From the NCBI RefSeq assembly GCF_014874095.1, contig NZ_JADBEB010000001.1, positions 1,302,001 to 1,366,000 on the forward strand: a DNA stretch of 64,000 nucleotides, written 5' to 3'. Positions 31,201 to 39,075 of the stretch are shown piece after piece (position 1 is the stretch's first letter; each line of letters starts with the position of its first letter). Source of the stretch: Plantactinospora soyae. GTDB lineage: Bacteria > Actinomycetota > Actinomycetes > Mycobacteriales > Micromonosporaceae. The notes under the pieces were generated by a model, which was not told the origin of the DNA, made no database searches, and was given only the letters and a program-made list of their open reading frames with translations. The position numbers were made by a program, and so were the translations under genes.

Positions 31201-33685
31201 GATGGTGCAGCGGGGCGACCACGCTGCCCGCGCGGATGCCGACCCGCCGGGTCGCCTGAGCCACCGCGGCGGCCAGCACCGCCGGTGCGGGAAACGGGCC
31301 GCCGAACGCATGGAAATGCCGTTCCGGTAGCCACACCGCGCTGAAGCCGGCCTCGTCGGCGACTCGCGCGCCTTCCATGAGCAGCCGGTACCGGTCGGGG
31401 CCGGGGCTGCCTTCGGAAGCGTCGCTGGCGAAGTAGAACAAACTGAACTCGGGGGCCCGCACGGCAGCCGGCTCGGCGGTCGGCGCCGGCTCTCGGAGGG
31501 TATCCGGGGCGATCACCACGCGGTGACCACGGCTGAGCGTCCACAGCAGCTCGAGGACGGAGATGTCGAACGAGACGCTGGTGACCGCGAGCCAGGTGAC
31601 GGGTTCCTCGTCGCGGGCCACGAGGTCCATGGCCGCCAGGAATGCGGTGAGGTTGCGCCGCCGGACCACCACGCCCTTGGGCTGGCCGGTGGAGCCCGAG
31701 GTGTAGATGACGTACGCGGCCGAGTCCGGATCGACGGCCGCGTCGGCATCGGTGGTGCCCACAGCGGCCAGGTCACGGTCGAGGTCCACGACCCGGGCCA
31801 GCGCGGGTATCCGGTCCCTGGTCGGCGCGTGTACCACCACCGCGGCCGGTCGGGCGTCGCCGACCAGGTACGCCAGTCGCGACGGCGGGTAGTCGGAATC
31901 GATCGGGAGGTAGGCCGCGCCGCAGCGCAGGATCGCCAGCATCGTGGCCGGCAGGTCGGCGTCGCGGCGCAAGCAGATTCCCACCCGGTCGCCCGGGCCC
32001 ACCCCCGCCGCGCGCAGCGTCGCGAGCACCCTTTCGCTGCGTGCCGCCAGCTCGCGGTAGGTCAGTGTGGCACGGCCGGGGGTGACCACGGCCGGCGCGT
32101 CCGGACGCTCGGCCACCACCCGGGCGAACGCGGCGACGATGTCCTCCGCGGTGTCCGGCAGCGGGCCGCCGTCCTCGACCGGGGCGAGCGCGGCCGTCTC
32201 GGCCTCGCAGAGCACCAACAGGTCGGACAGCCGGCGGCCCGAGTCGGCGGTGCCGTCGCGCAACACCCGCACGAACGCGTCGAGCATCGCCCGCACGGTG
32301 CCCTCGTCGAACAGGTCGCGACTGTACTCGCACACCCCGGCGGTCCGATCGCCGTCGAGGGCCAGTTCCAGGCTCAGATCCAGCCGGCACAGTCCGTTGT
32401 CGAGGTCCACCGGCTCGGTCGACAGGCCGGGCAGGTCGAGGGTTCCGGCAGGCACGTTGCGGTAGCCGAACTGCACCTGGTAGATCGGGGCATGGCTGGT
32501 GTCGCGGTCCGGCCTCAGCCGCTGCACCAGCCGCTCGAACGGGACCGTGGCGTGCGCGAAGGCATCCAGTGCGGTGGTTCGCACCCGGTCCAGCAGCTCC
32601 GCGAACGTGGGGTCGCCGGTGAGGTTCGTGCGCAGCGGCAGGCTGTTGATGAACATTCCGGCCACGGATTCGACCTCCGGCCGGTCCCGGCCGGCCGTGG
32701 GCACCCCCACCACGACATCCTGTTGACCCGAGTGTCGCATCAGGACCGCTTGCCAGGCCGCGAGCGTCACCATGAACGGAGTGGCCCGCTGGTCGCGGGC
32801 GAGCGCGGCGACCGCGTCGGTGAGGTCGGCGTCGAGCGTCAACCGCACCCGGGCACCACGGTGACTGGGCACGGCCGGCCGAAGTCGGTCGGTGGCCAGT
32901 GCGAGGAGCGCCGGGGCGCCGGCCATCTGCCGGGTCCAGTATTCGAGGTCGGCATCGAGTGCCTCGTCCGTAAGGGTGCGCCGCTGCCAGGCGGCCCAGT
33001 CCGCGTACTGCACCGCCAGGGGACCGAGCACGGTGCCGCCGTCGCGCGCGGCCCGATAGCGGGCCGCAAGCTCGCCCATCATGACCGTACGCGACCAGGC
33101 GTCACCCACCAGATGATGGTTGACCACCACCAGGAGAGCGTTCCGGTCGTCCGAACGGATCAGCAGTGCCCGGAACAGCGGGCCGTGCTCGAGATCGAAC
33201 GCGCTGGCAGCCTCCCGCTCGGCCAGTTCCCGAGCGGCCTCCTCCGGTAGGTCGATCACGCGCAGAACCGGCTCGGTACGCGGGAGCACCCGCAGCCGCG
33301 GGGTGCCGTCGGCAGGGTCGACAACACTGCGCAGTGCCTGCTGCCGGTCGACCAACCCGTCGAACGCGGTCTCCAGCGCAGCCACGTCGATCGGTCCGGA
33401 CAACCGCAGCGCCACGTACTCGTTGAACGTCGCCGCCCCCGGGTACAGCTGCTCGAGGAACCACAGCCGTTCCTGACCGAACGACAGCGGCGGCTCGGCA
33501 CCGCCCTCACCCGGACGCGGGCCGTCCGGGTGAGATCCGTCAGATTGCCGGTCGCCGGAGGGGCGCAGCGGCCCCGCCGGTATCCGGGCGGCGAACTGGG
33601 CCCGCTGCTGCGGAGTGAGCTTGGCCAGTCGGTTCCGCTGGCCCTCCAGGCCGGTACCGGCTGGACGGTCCGTGGGACTAGTCAT
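25253..33685 (-). CDS. Two-module NRPS: C-A(Gly)[monooxygenase]-PCP-Cy-A(Cys)[oxidase]-PCP
   Basis: 2810 aa. The C domain is at ~65-480 (HHLVGDAW at 190). The first A domain starts ~510. Between its A4 and A5 motifs a luciferase-like FMN monooxygenase (MupA/Atu3671 type) is inserted at ~744-1090 (FSLFYFASD, VWLPERHFHAFGG, VAPLHHPARVAEDWAVVDNL, SFASGWHANDF). Pocket D-I-L-Q-L-G-M-V-W-K reads as glycine. PCP Ser1421. A heterocyclisation domain follows, with DTLIAD at 1615-1620. The second A domain, pocket D-L-W-N-L-S-L-I-W-K, reads as cysteine and carries a McbC-like FMN oxidase (~2400-2620) before its A10 lysine (SANGKVD, ~2662). PCP Ser2733. The predicted output is an alpha-oxidised glycyl unit joined to a thiazole. 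MtaG of myxothiazol is the precedent for a Gly A domain with this insertion. The start at 33685 has a GGAG site and overlaps the PKS gene by 8 bp. The C-terminal tail is Arg-rich. Confidence 0.94.
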   Translation of the reverse strand: MTSPTDRPAGTGLEGQRNRLAKLTPQQRAQFAARIPAGPLRPSGDRQSDGSHPDGPRPGEGGAEPPLSFGQERLWFLEQLYPGAATFNEYVALRLSGPIDVAALETAFDGLVDRQQALRSVVDPADGTPRLRVLPRTEPVLRVIDLPEEAARELAEREAASAFDLEHGPLFRALLIRSDDRNALLVVVNHHLVGDAWSRTVMMGELAARYRAARDGGTVLGPLAVQYADWAAWQRRTLTDEALDADLEYWTRQMAGAPALLALATDRLRPAVPSHRGARVRLTLDADLTDAVAALARDQRATPFMVTLAAWQAVLMRHSGQQDVVVGVPTAGRDRPEVESVAGMFINSLPLRTNLTGDPTFAELLDRVRTTALDAFAHATVPFERLVQRLRPDRDTSHAPIYQVQFGYRNVPAGTLDLPGLSTEPVDLDNGLCRLDLSLELALDGDRTAGVCEYSRDLFDEGTVRAMLDAFVRVLRDGTADSGRRLSDLLVLCEAETAALAPVEDGGPLPDTAEDIVAAFARVVAERPDAPAVVTPGRATLTYRELAARSERVLATLRAAGVGPGDRVGICLRRDADLPATMLAILRCGAAYLPIDSDYPPSRLAYLVGDARPAAVVVHAPTRDRIPALARVVDLDRDLAAVGTTDADAAVDPDSAAYVIYTSGSTGQPKGVVVRRRNLTAFLAAMDLVARDEEPVTWLAVTSVSFDISVLELLWTLSRGHRVVIAPDTLREPAPTAEPAAVRAPEFSLFYFASDASEGSPGPDRYRLLMEGARVADEAGFSAVWLPERHFHAFGGPFPAPAVLAAAVAQATRRVGIRAGSVVAPLHHPARVAEDWAVVDNLSGGRVGLSFASGWHANDFVLAPDAYHDRQRRTAESIDQVRRLWRGEKLPFPGPDGEEVLVGVLPRPVQAELPYWLTSSGNPETCRRAGQIGARLLTHLLGQTVEELAERIDIYRRAWQDAGHPGTGHVTLMVHTFIGADGADVRSVAWQPFRQYLRSSVGLIESTARRLGVDVRAADFTPEDEEALLDHACDRYLRDASLIGTAEDRLPLVQRLAQAGVDEIACLVDFGVPADAALAGLPRLAALHAAAVTAASAAPTVAPPVELTELIRRHSVTHLQCTPSLARALLAEREPGALGDLRQLLLGGEPLDADLVGRLAPHLRGSLHNMYGPTETTVWSTTDVVDPAATPVTIGRPIAGTTLRVVDPYGRRVPVGVPGELLIGGAGVSAGYLGRPEVTRERFVADSSHPAETIYRTGDVVRTRADGRVEYLSRDDHQVKIRGFRIETGEVEAALAGLPGVAQCVVTPYGLGTERAGLAAYLVAEPSGRTPTPAELRDGLAAQLPGYMIPSRFVVLDALPVTANGKVDRSALPVSESAAADVGYVPPATATEERVCAIWREVLRVNRVGTADDFFLLGGHSLLATQVVTAIRREFGVQVPLRILLSTPTVAALAAAVDAGRSTAAGDHHDDMILRPDPAHRHDPFPLTDVQRAYWIGRSGTVGGDVSCHLYLELEGPNLDPDRLSAAWQKLVRRHDALRLVVDDEGRQRILPETPDYQVAVDDLSDLPADERDARLAASRERMSHQVLPADRWPLFELRASRLDPIRTRLHLSVDTLIADGGSVRQLLHELLAVYQGRREGRPLALSFRDYVLADQTRRAGPGYEGDLAYWRDRLDTLPSAPALPLARRAEDLDHTRFRRREAYLSRKTWAALQDRAAAAQITPSVLALTAYATVLGTWSARDRFTINLTLFNRDGDHPDLPELVGDFTALTLLEIASATAGSFLDRAHAVGRQLWEDLEHRLVSGVWVAGELARRRGVTLAAMPVVFTSELGAPGAGGSAAEEILDQLNARVVHTITQTPQVWLDHQIAEDGGRLRLTWDSVDALFPDGLLDDMFGAYVRLLEELAADEAAWRETSRELLPPAHATAFDALNDTAGPIPDGLLHEPFLAQAARTPGHLAVVSATGDVNYGELADASARVAHAVARAGVRPGDVVGVLTNRGWEQVAAVIGVLRAGAVYLPLDTDLPAPRLARSLRHSGAMAVVAPPGTDPESRVPDGLAVVRFADALKTADEPPSQPVATAPGDPAYVIYTSGSTGEPKGVLIDHRGALNTVTDIDGRFGLGPDDRVFGLSALGFDLSVWDVFGTLAAGATLVLAGQGEERDPAAWSRLIDEHDVTVWNSVPALMEMLLAYGRGNPATRLDRLRLVLLSGDWIPVTMPDTIRSAAPKAAVISLGGATEASIWSVLHPIEHVDPERPSIPYGRPMRNQRMVVLNAEFHRRPWWVPGELYIAGVGLAMEYRNAPELTELAFPVHPASGERLYRTGDLARLLPDGNLEFLGREDSQVKVRGMRIELGEVEGALSRAAGVREAAAVVEGTGPAARLVAYVVPDRASGGPAVDGDRLRALDLRLRQPGRRTDLSSAARTSLSVDAGHPAGAAPRGSTAVAFGAGPVAATGLAALLTVLTRQDQDGVPRYGYGSAGGLYPVQTYVAIAPGGVSGLAAGTYYLDPSDASLVAVGADGTDRGPLDPRLFSEANRALVAACGFGVFLIARNTVIEPVYGALSERFCLLEAGAMAQLLRQRSAEVDVALCPIGDVYAPPLREAFGLEENQTVLYTLLAGRPAQPASARRSLPERLQAELAERLPAYLVPQQIREIEALPLSANGKVDRAALRAQSPGPAASPPAAVPVSGTYTAAGEPRRPTIDRLAALWREVMDGLPIDVDANLFESGANSIHLVRAQRRIAEEFGRELPMVEMFAQPTIRHLAELLDASPATAAAPATSTGVTGDPQPDRRAAHRQRRRAARGDSDA

Positions 33686-36600
33686 GACGCTCCAGTTCAG
33701 CGATGATCTGCTCTTCGATCTCGGCCGCCACGTCGGCGACCCGGCCACCGTCGAAGAAGACCCGGGCGGGTACATCGACGCGGAACTCCGACCGCAGCCG
33801 GGCGGCGATCTGGGCGGCCAGCAGAGAGTGCCCGCCGATTTCCAGGAAGCCGTCCTCGACGCCGACGCGTTCCAGCCCGAACATCTCGGCATACACCTCG
33901 GCCACCCGCGCCTCGGTGTCGGTACGCGGGGCCACGTACGGGTTGTCGAGATCGGGGCGGGGCAGGGCGACTGTCGGTGGCGCGGCCACGAGCGGTTGCT
34001 CGGTCAGTCGCAGCCGGCCGTCCTCGACGCGGGCGCCGGTCCGAACCACCAGCATCCGGCCCACTGGACCAGCCAGCGTGACCTGCAGCGCCCGCTCCGC
34101 CTGCCGCTGGGTGAGCGCACCGTCGAGCAGGTGCCTCTGCAGGTTCCGCAGGTCGGCGGGGACCTCCGCCGTACTCGCCATACCGACCTGCGACCACATG
34201 TCCCAGTCGATCGCGAACACCTGCCGTTCGTTGCCCGGGTCCACGGCGGCGGCCTCGGCGACCGCCGCCAGGTAGGCGTTCGCGGCGGCGTAGTCGGCCT
34301 GGCCGTAGGTGGGGATGACAGTCGCCAACGACGAGCAGAGCACCACCACACCGGCCTCGTCCGGGCGCAACGCGTCGAGCAGGTGGTTCAGACCACTCGT
34401 CTTGGGGGCCAGCACACTCGCCATCTCGGCGTCGGTGCGCAGTTCGATCGAGCCGCCACCGGGCAGGCCGGCCGCGTGCACGACGCCGTCGATGCGGCCG
34501 AACCGGGCACGGACCTCGTCCAGGGCACGCCACACTGCCGTCGGGTCGGTGATGTCGGCCTGGACGGTGATGACCTCGGCCCCGGTCTCCCTCAGTGTCC
34601 GCAGGGCCACGGCTGCCGGATCCGTATCGGCCGGGCCGGGCGCCGGACGGCGCTGCAGCAGCGCGATCCGGGCCCCGGCGGTGCGGGCGAGGTGGTGAGC
34701 CAGCGTGCGGCCGATCCCGCCAAGGCCGCCGGTGATCAGTACGGTGCCGCCGCGCGGCAACCGGGCCAACGCGGAACGGTCCCCCACCGACCGCGTCTGC
34801 TGCACCACCCGGGTCAGCATCTCGCCGTTCCGCAGCGCCACCAGCGGCACCTCGGCGCTGAGCGTGACACGCAGCACCGCGTCGACCGCGTCGGCGTCGA
34901 TGGCCCGGCCCACGGGAAGATCGACCTGAACCGGGTGGAGATTGCGGTATTCCTCCCCCAGCACCATGACCGGGCCGCTCAACAACGCCGCTGCCGGGTC
35001 CGGCCGGTCGGCCGGCGTCGCGGCGAACGCGCCGCCCGTCAGCACGCCCAGACGCACATCGTTGACCACGGTCTCCGCGGTCATGGCCCGGACCAGGCGG
35101 ATCAGCCCGAAGTACGCGTCCGACGGATCCGGCGCCGGGTCGGCGCCGGGCAGACCCCAGGCGTACACGATGGCCGTCGGTGTGCGGACGAGGCCACGGA
35201 GATCGGCCAGCAACTTGCTGTACTGCGCCGGGTCGGCCGGATCGATCTCGTACACCCCGCGACGGACCCGGCGGTACTCCTGTCCGGCCCGCACCGAGGT
35301 GACCACCTGGCCCAGCGAGGTGAGCCGGTCGACCACCGGCTGCGCACGCTCCGCCGAGTCCATGAAAACCAGCCAGGTGTGTCGGCGGGTGCCGACGACG
35401 TCCGGCGACCGCTCCGGCCGCGCCGCCTCGGGCTGCCACACCAGCCGGGCGTACACCGGCTCGTCCGGATCCTCCGCGGTGTCAGCCGGCCCGGCGATCG
35501 GTCCGGCGACCGCCTCGCCGGATGGCTCGATCCAGTGTCGGACATGCTCGAAGGGGTACTCCGGCAGCGGCGTCAGCCGGGCGCCGGCGGCGACCGGCTC
35601 CCACCGCACGCTGACGCCGTGGGTCCACAGCCCGGCCAGGCAACGCACGCTGCTGCGGGCCTCGTCCGGCTCCGGTTGCCGGTGCCGGCTGGGCAGCGGC
35701 GGCGGGGCCAGCCGCACCCGATCACGGTCCTGCCCGCCGACCGCGCGGACCAGATCGGTGAGCACGCTGCCGGGGCCGGACTCCACGAGGACCATACGGT
35801 CGTCGAGTTCGGCCGCCGTACGCAGCCCGTCGGCAAAGCGGACCGGCTCGCACAGATGTCGCGCCCAATACTCGGGACTGGTCGCCTGCTGCGCGGTGAG
35901 CCAGTCACCGGTCACATTCGACAGCATCGGAATGTTCGGCGCGCTGCGCGGTATCCCGGCGAACAACCGCGTCAGCTCGGCCGCGACCGGTTCGCAGCTC
36001 GGGCTGTGGAAGGCGCGGTCGACCGGCAGGCGCAGCGGGCGCAGGCCCCGTTCGGCAAGGTGTCCGGCCGCCCGGTCCAGATCGTCCAGGGCACCGGCGA
36101 GCACGGTGGCCGCCGCGCCGTTGACCGCGGCCACCGACAATCCGTGGACGGCGGCCACCTCCCGGGCCGCTTCCTCGCCGAGGCCGACCGCGAGCATCCC
36201 GCCGGTCGCCATCCGTTCCATGAGCCGGCCGCGGGTGGCCACCAGCGCGAGCGCGTCCGCCAGCCCGAAGACGCCGGACAGCAGCGCGGCCGAGTACTCG
36301 CCGAGGCTGTGCCCGAGCAGCGCGGCCGGACGGACCCCCCAGTGCCCGAGCAGCCGGGCGGTGGCGTAACTCAGAGCAACGACGGCGGGTTGCGCCACCG
36401 ACGTGCGTGCGCATTCCTCGGCCGAGCGCAGCAGGTCCGGCAGTGGACGGTCAAGGTGTTCCCGCAGGAGTGAGGTGCACTCGTCGAGGGCTTCCCGGAA
36501 AACCGGGTGCGCCTCGTACAGAGCCAGGCCGGTACCGGCGGTCAGGGTTCCCTGGCCGGGCAGGAGGAACACCACCGGTGGGTTGCCGTCCAGCGCCCGG

Positions 36601-38243
36601 GCCGCGACCGAGTCGTCTTTGCTCGGGGCGCGCAGCGCCGCGAGCCCGGTGGCCCGGTCGGCGGCGAGGACGACACGGCGGTGCGGCAGTTCCCGGCGAC
36701 CGGATCGCAGCGTCCGAGCCACGTCGTCGAGCGGCAGGCCGGGTTCCTCGGCCAGCCGGGCGGCGATACGCCCCCCGAGGGTGTCGAGGGCAGCCGGGGT
36801 GCGAGCGGACAGGGGCAGAGCAACCGGCAGTGACGACACCGACGGTGGCGGGACCTCGACGTCGGCGGCCGGCTGCCGGGGCGCCTGCTCGACGATGACG
36901 TGGGCGTTGGTGCCACCGATGCCGAAGGCGCTCACGGCGGCGCGCCGTGGTTCGCCGGACACCGGCCACTCGGTCATCCGGGCGGGAACGAAGAACGGGG
37001 TGGCATCCAACCCGAGTACCGGATTGGCCGGCTCGGCATGCAGACTCGCGGGGATGCTCCCGTGCCCTACCGTGAGCACAGCCTTGATCAGCCCGGTCAC
37101 TCCGGCAGCGGTGTCCAGGTGACCGAGGTTGGACTTGACCGAGCCCAGCGCACACCACGGGGCGGCACCCCGGTCCGGGTCGCCGCCCGAGGCGGGCCGG
37201 TACGCCTCGGCGAGGGCCGCCACTTCGATCTGATCGCCGATCGCGGTACCGGTACCGTGTCCTTCGACATAGCCGATGGTCTCCGGCCGTACACCGGCCA
37301 CGGACAGCGCCTCCCGGATCACGGCGGTTTGACCGGCCACTCCGGGCGCGGTGAACCCGGCCCGGGCGGCCGCGTCGTTGTTGACCGCCGACCCGATCAC
37401 GACCGCATAGATGTGATCCCGGTCGGCCACCGCGTCGGTGAGCCGCTTGAGCACCACCACGCCCGCGCCGTTGCCGAAGACGGTCCCGGCCGCGCCGGCA
37501 CCGTACGGTTTGCAGTGGCCGTCGGGGGACTCGATGCCGCCGGGCGTGGGCAGGTAGCCGGCCCGCTCGGGCACGGTGACGGCCACGCCGCCTGCCAACG
37601 CGAGGTCGCACTCGTGGGTGAGCAGGCTCTGCGCCGCCAGGTGCACCGCCACCAGCGATGTCGAGCAGGCCGTCTGCACGGTAATGGCGGGGCCTCGCAG
37701 GTTGAGCTGGTACGCCACCCGGGCGGCGAGTTGGTCGGGCTGGTTGGCCTGGTACATCATCGGGACACCGAGCTTGGCCTGCAGGTCGGTGCGCGGGAGC
37801 AGGTTGTGGATGAGGTAGCTGCTGAGCATGGCGCCCGCGTACACGCCGACTGCGCCGGGAGTACGGTCGCTGTCGTAACCGGCGTTCTCCAGAGCCGACC
37901 AGGCACATTCGAGGAAGATCCGCTGCTGCGGGTCGATCACCGCCGCCTCGAGCGGGCTGTACCCGAACAGCTGCGCGTCGAAGCCGGCCACGTCGCTGAG
38001 CACACCCTTGGCCGCGACGTAGCCCTCGGCATCGGCCAGCGAGTCCGGCACCCCCGTGGCTCGCAATTCCTCCCGGGTGAACCGGCTCACCGCCTCCGTA
38101 CCGTCCGCGAGCAGATCCCACAGCTCGTCGACGGTGTCCGCGCCCGGAAACCGCCCGGCCATGCCGACGATGGCCACCCGGCCGTCGAGATCATCGTGGT
38201 CCTCTTCGACCGGTTCGATGTGCACGGTGCGCTTCTCCTCCAC
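33678..38243 (-). CDS. Type I PKS module KS-AT-KR-ACP
   Basis: 1521 aa. The N-terminal ~20 residues are strongly acidic (EPVEEDHDDLDG). The KS follows, with Cys193 (QTACSTSL), His in EGHGTGT and SNLGHLD. The AT has GHSLGEYSAA and a malonyl-type RAFHS in place of HAFH. The KR has ITGGLGGIG and SSLATVIPTYGQADYAAAN, with Ser, Tyr and Asn present. The ACP (EIGGHSLLAAQ) is of the GGHS type common at PKS-NRPS junctions. No DH or ER, so a beta-hydroxy ketide is expected. It lies between the two large NRPS genes and receives the peptide from the NRPS at 39076-45636. The GTG start at 38243 follows a GAGGA site; an internal GTG at 38225 is an alternative. Confidence 0.93.
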   Translation of the reverse strand: MEEKRTVHIEPVEEDHDDLDGRVAIVGMAGRFPGADTVDELWDLLADGTEAVSRFTREELRATGVPDSLADAEGYVAAKGVLSDVAGFDAQLFGYSPLEAAVIDPQQRIFLECAWSALENAGYDSDRTPGAVGVYAGAMLSSYLIHNLLPRTDLQAKLGVPMMYQANQPDQLAARVAYQLNLRGPAITVQTACSTSLVAVHLAAQSLLTHECDLALAGGVAVTVPERAGYLPTPGGIESPDGHCKPYGAGAAGTVFGNGAGVVVLKRLTDAVADRDHIYAVVIGSAVNNDAAARAGFTAPGVAGQTAVIREALSVAGVRPETIGYVEGHGTGTAIGDQIEVAALAEAYRPASGGDPDRGAAPWCALGSVKSNLGHLDTAAGVTGLIKAVLTVGHGSIPASLHAEPANPVLGLDATPFFVPARMTEWPVSGEPRRAAVSAFGIGGTNAHVIVEQAPRQPAADVEVPPPSVSSLPVALPLSARTPAALDTLGGRIAARLAEEPGLPLDDVARTLRSGRRELPHRRVVLAADRATGLAALRAPSKDDSVAARALDGNPPVVFLLPGQGTLTAGTGLALYEAHPVFREALDECTSLLREHLDRPLPDLLRSAEECARTSVAQPAVVALSYATARLLGHWGVRPAALLGHSLGEYSAALLSGVFGLADALALVATRGRLMERMATGGMLAVGLGEEAAREVAAVHGLSVAAVNGAAATVLAGALDDLDRAAGHLAERGLRPLRLPVDRAFHSPSCEPVAAELTRLFAGIPRSAPNIPMLSNVTGDWLTAQQATSPEYWARHLCEPVRFADGLRTAAELDDRMVLVESGPGSVLTDLVRAVGGQDRDRVRLAPPPLPSRHRQPEPDEARSSVRCLAGLWTHGVSVRWEPVAAGARLTPLPEYPFEHVRHWIEPSGEAVAGPIAGPADTAEDPDEPVYARLVWQPEAARPERSPDVVGTRRHTWLVFMDSAERAQPVVDRLTSLGQVVTSVRAGQEYRRVRRGVYEIDPADPAQYSKLLADLRGLVRTPTAIVYAWGLPGADPAPDPSDAYFGLIRLVRAMTAETVVNDVRLGVLTGGAFAATPADRPDPAAALLSGPVMVLGEEYRNLHPVQVDLPVGRAIDADAVDAVLRVTLSAEVPLVALRNGEMLTRVVQQTRSVGDRSALARLPRGGTVLITGGLGGIGRTLAHHLARTAGARIALLQRRPAPGPADTDPAAVALRTLRETGAEVITVQADITDPTAVWRALDEVRARFGRIDGVVHAAGLPGGGSIELRTDAEMASVLAPKTSGLNHLLDALRPDEAGVVVLCSSLATVIPTYGQADYAAANAYLAAVAEAAAVDPGNERQVFAIDWDMWSQVGMASTAEVPADLRNLQRHLLDGALTQRQAERALQVTLAGPVGRMLVVRTGARVEDGRLRLTEQPLVAAPPTVALPRPDLDNPYVAPRTDTEARVAEVYAEMFGLERVGVEDGFLEIGGHSLLAAQIAARLRSEFRVDVPARVFFDGGRVADVAAEIEEQIIAELERHD

Positions 38244-38289
38244 TGCTCGTTCGTCCTCGTGCGGGTATCGCCGACGTGTGAGGACGGAC

Positions 38290-39027
38290 TCAGACGGTCA
38301 CGAGGTACTGCTGGAATCGGGGCATCAGGAACTCCAGCGCCTGTACCTCGACCGGGGTCAGCTCGGGATGCCAGATGTCCCAGAGCAGCACCGCGCGCTG
38401 CTCGGTGCCCCTGTTCCAGGCCTCATGGATGAAGCTGTCGTCGAAGAGGATCACCTTGCCGGGCGCCCACGTGCGCTCGTCGTCGGCGACCTTGATGGAG
38501 CAGCCCGGCGGAACCACCAGCGGCAGGTGGGCGGTGAGCAACAGGTTCACCCCGCCGGTGTGCGGAGTGATGTGCACGCCGGGGTTGAGGATGGTGAACA
38601 TGCCGTCCCGCGGACCGTGCGGAGTGCGCTCGACCGCGGCATGGGTGCCCGGGCAGCGGCTCAGCGCCTCCGCCCGCCAGGCGCCGTTACGGTACAGCTG
38701 GTAGGTGTCCCAGCCCTGCCAGCCGAGTTCCTTGGTGTACAGGTCTTCGTAGGGGGCGAACCGGGCCTGCTCGGTGCGCAGGGCAAGGAACTCGTCGCGG
38801 ATCTGCTCGTACGCCGCCTCCATGTCCGCCACCCACGGGAGCTGCGTGGTGTCGTGCCATGGCAGGGCACTGATGCCCGGGAAGAACAACCGGGTCGGCT
38901 CCTGCTCGTCGTGCAGGTAATCGGCCGGTCGTTGGCCTACCAGGATGCGTAGGCACTCTTCGACGCGGTCCAGCCCACCTCCCGGAAAGTTGGCCTTGAG
39001 CTGGGCCATTACCCCGTCGACATCCAT
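38290..39027 (-). CDS. Aspartyl/asparaginyl beta-hydroxylase-family Fe(II)/2-oxoglutarate dioxygenase
   Basis: A 245-aa protein of the Asp/Asn beta-hydroxylase family (PF05118), a cupin-fold oxygenase using Fe(II) and 2-oxoglutarate. Visible motifs are LNPGVHITPHTGGVN (first iron His), LVVPPGCSIKV, and FDDSFIHEAWNRG (second His with the Arg-side region). Family members in NRPS clusters hydroxylate the beta carbon of carrier-bound or free Asp/Asn (SyrP type; established for the family). The ATG at 39027 has an AGGAGG site. It lies 48 bp after the NRPS gene and 46 bp before the PKS gene, within the same operon. The most likely target is an acidic or amide residue incorporated by the loading didomain or the following NRPS. 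An asparagine synthetase and a racemase upstream support that reading. Confidence 0.88.
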   Translation of the reverse strand: MDVDGVMAQLKANFPGGGLDRVEECLRILVGQRPADYLHDEQEPTRLFFPGISALPWHDTTQLPWVADMEAAYEQIRDEFLALRTEQARFAPYEDLYTKELGWQGWDTYQLYRNGAWRAEALSRCPGTHAAVERTPHGPRDGMFTILNPGVHITPHTGGVNLLLTAHLPLVVPPGCSIKVADDERTWAPGKVILFDDSFIHEAWNRGTEQRAVLLWDIWHPELTPVEVQALEFLMPRFQQYLVTV

Positions 39028-39075
39028 GCTGATCGTCCTCCTGTTCCCGCGGTTGACGCTTGGTCGGCTTTCGGT

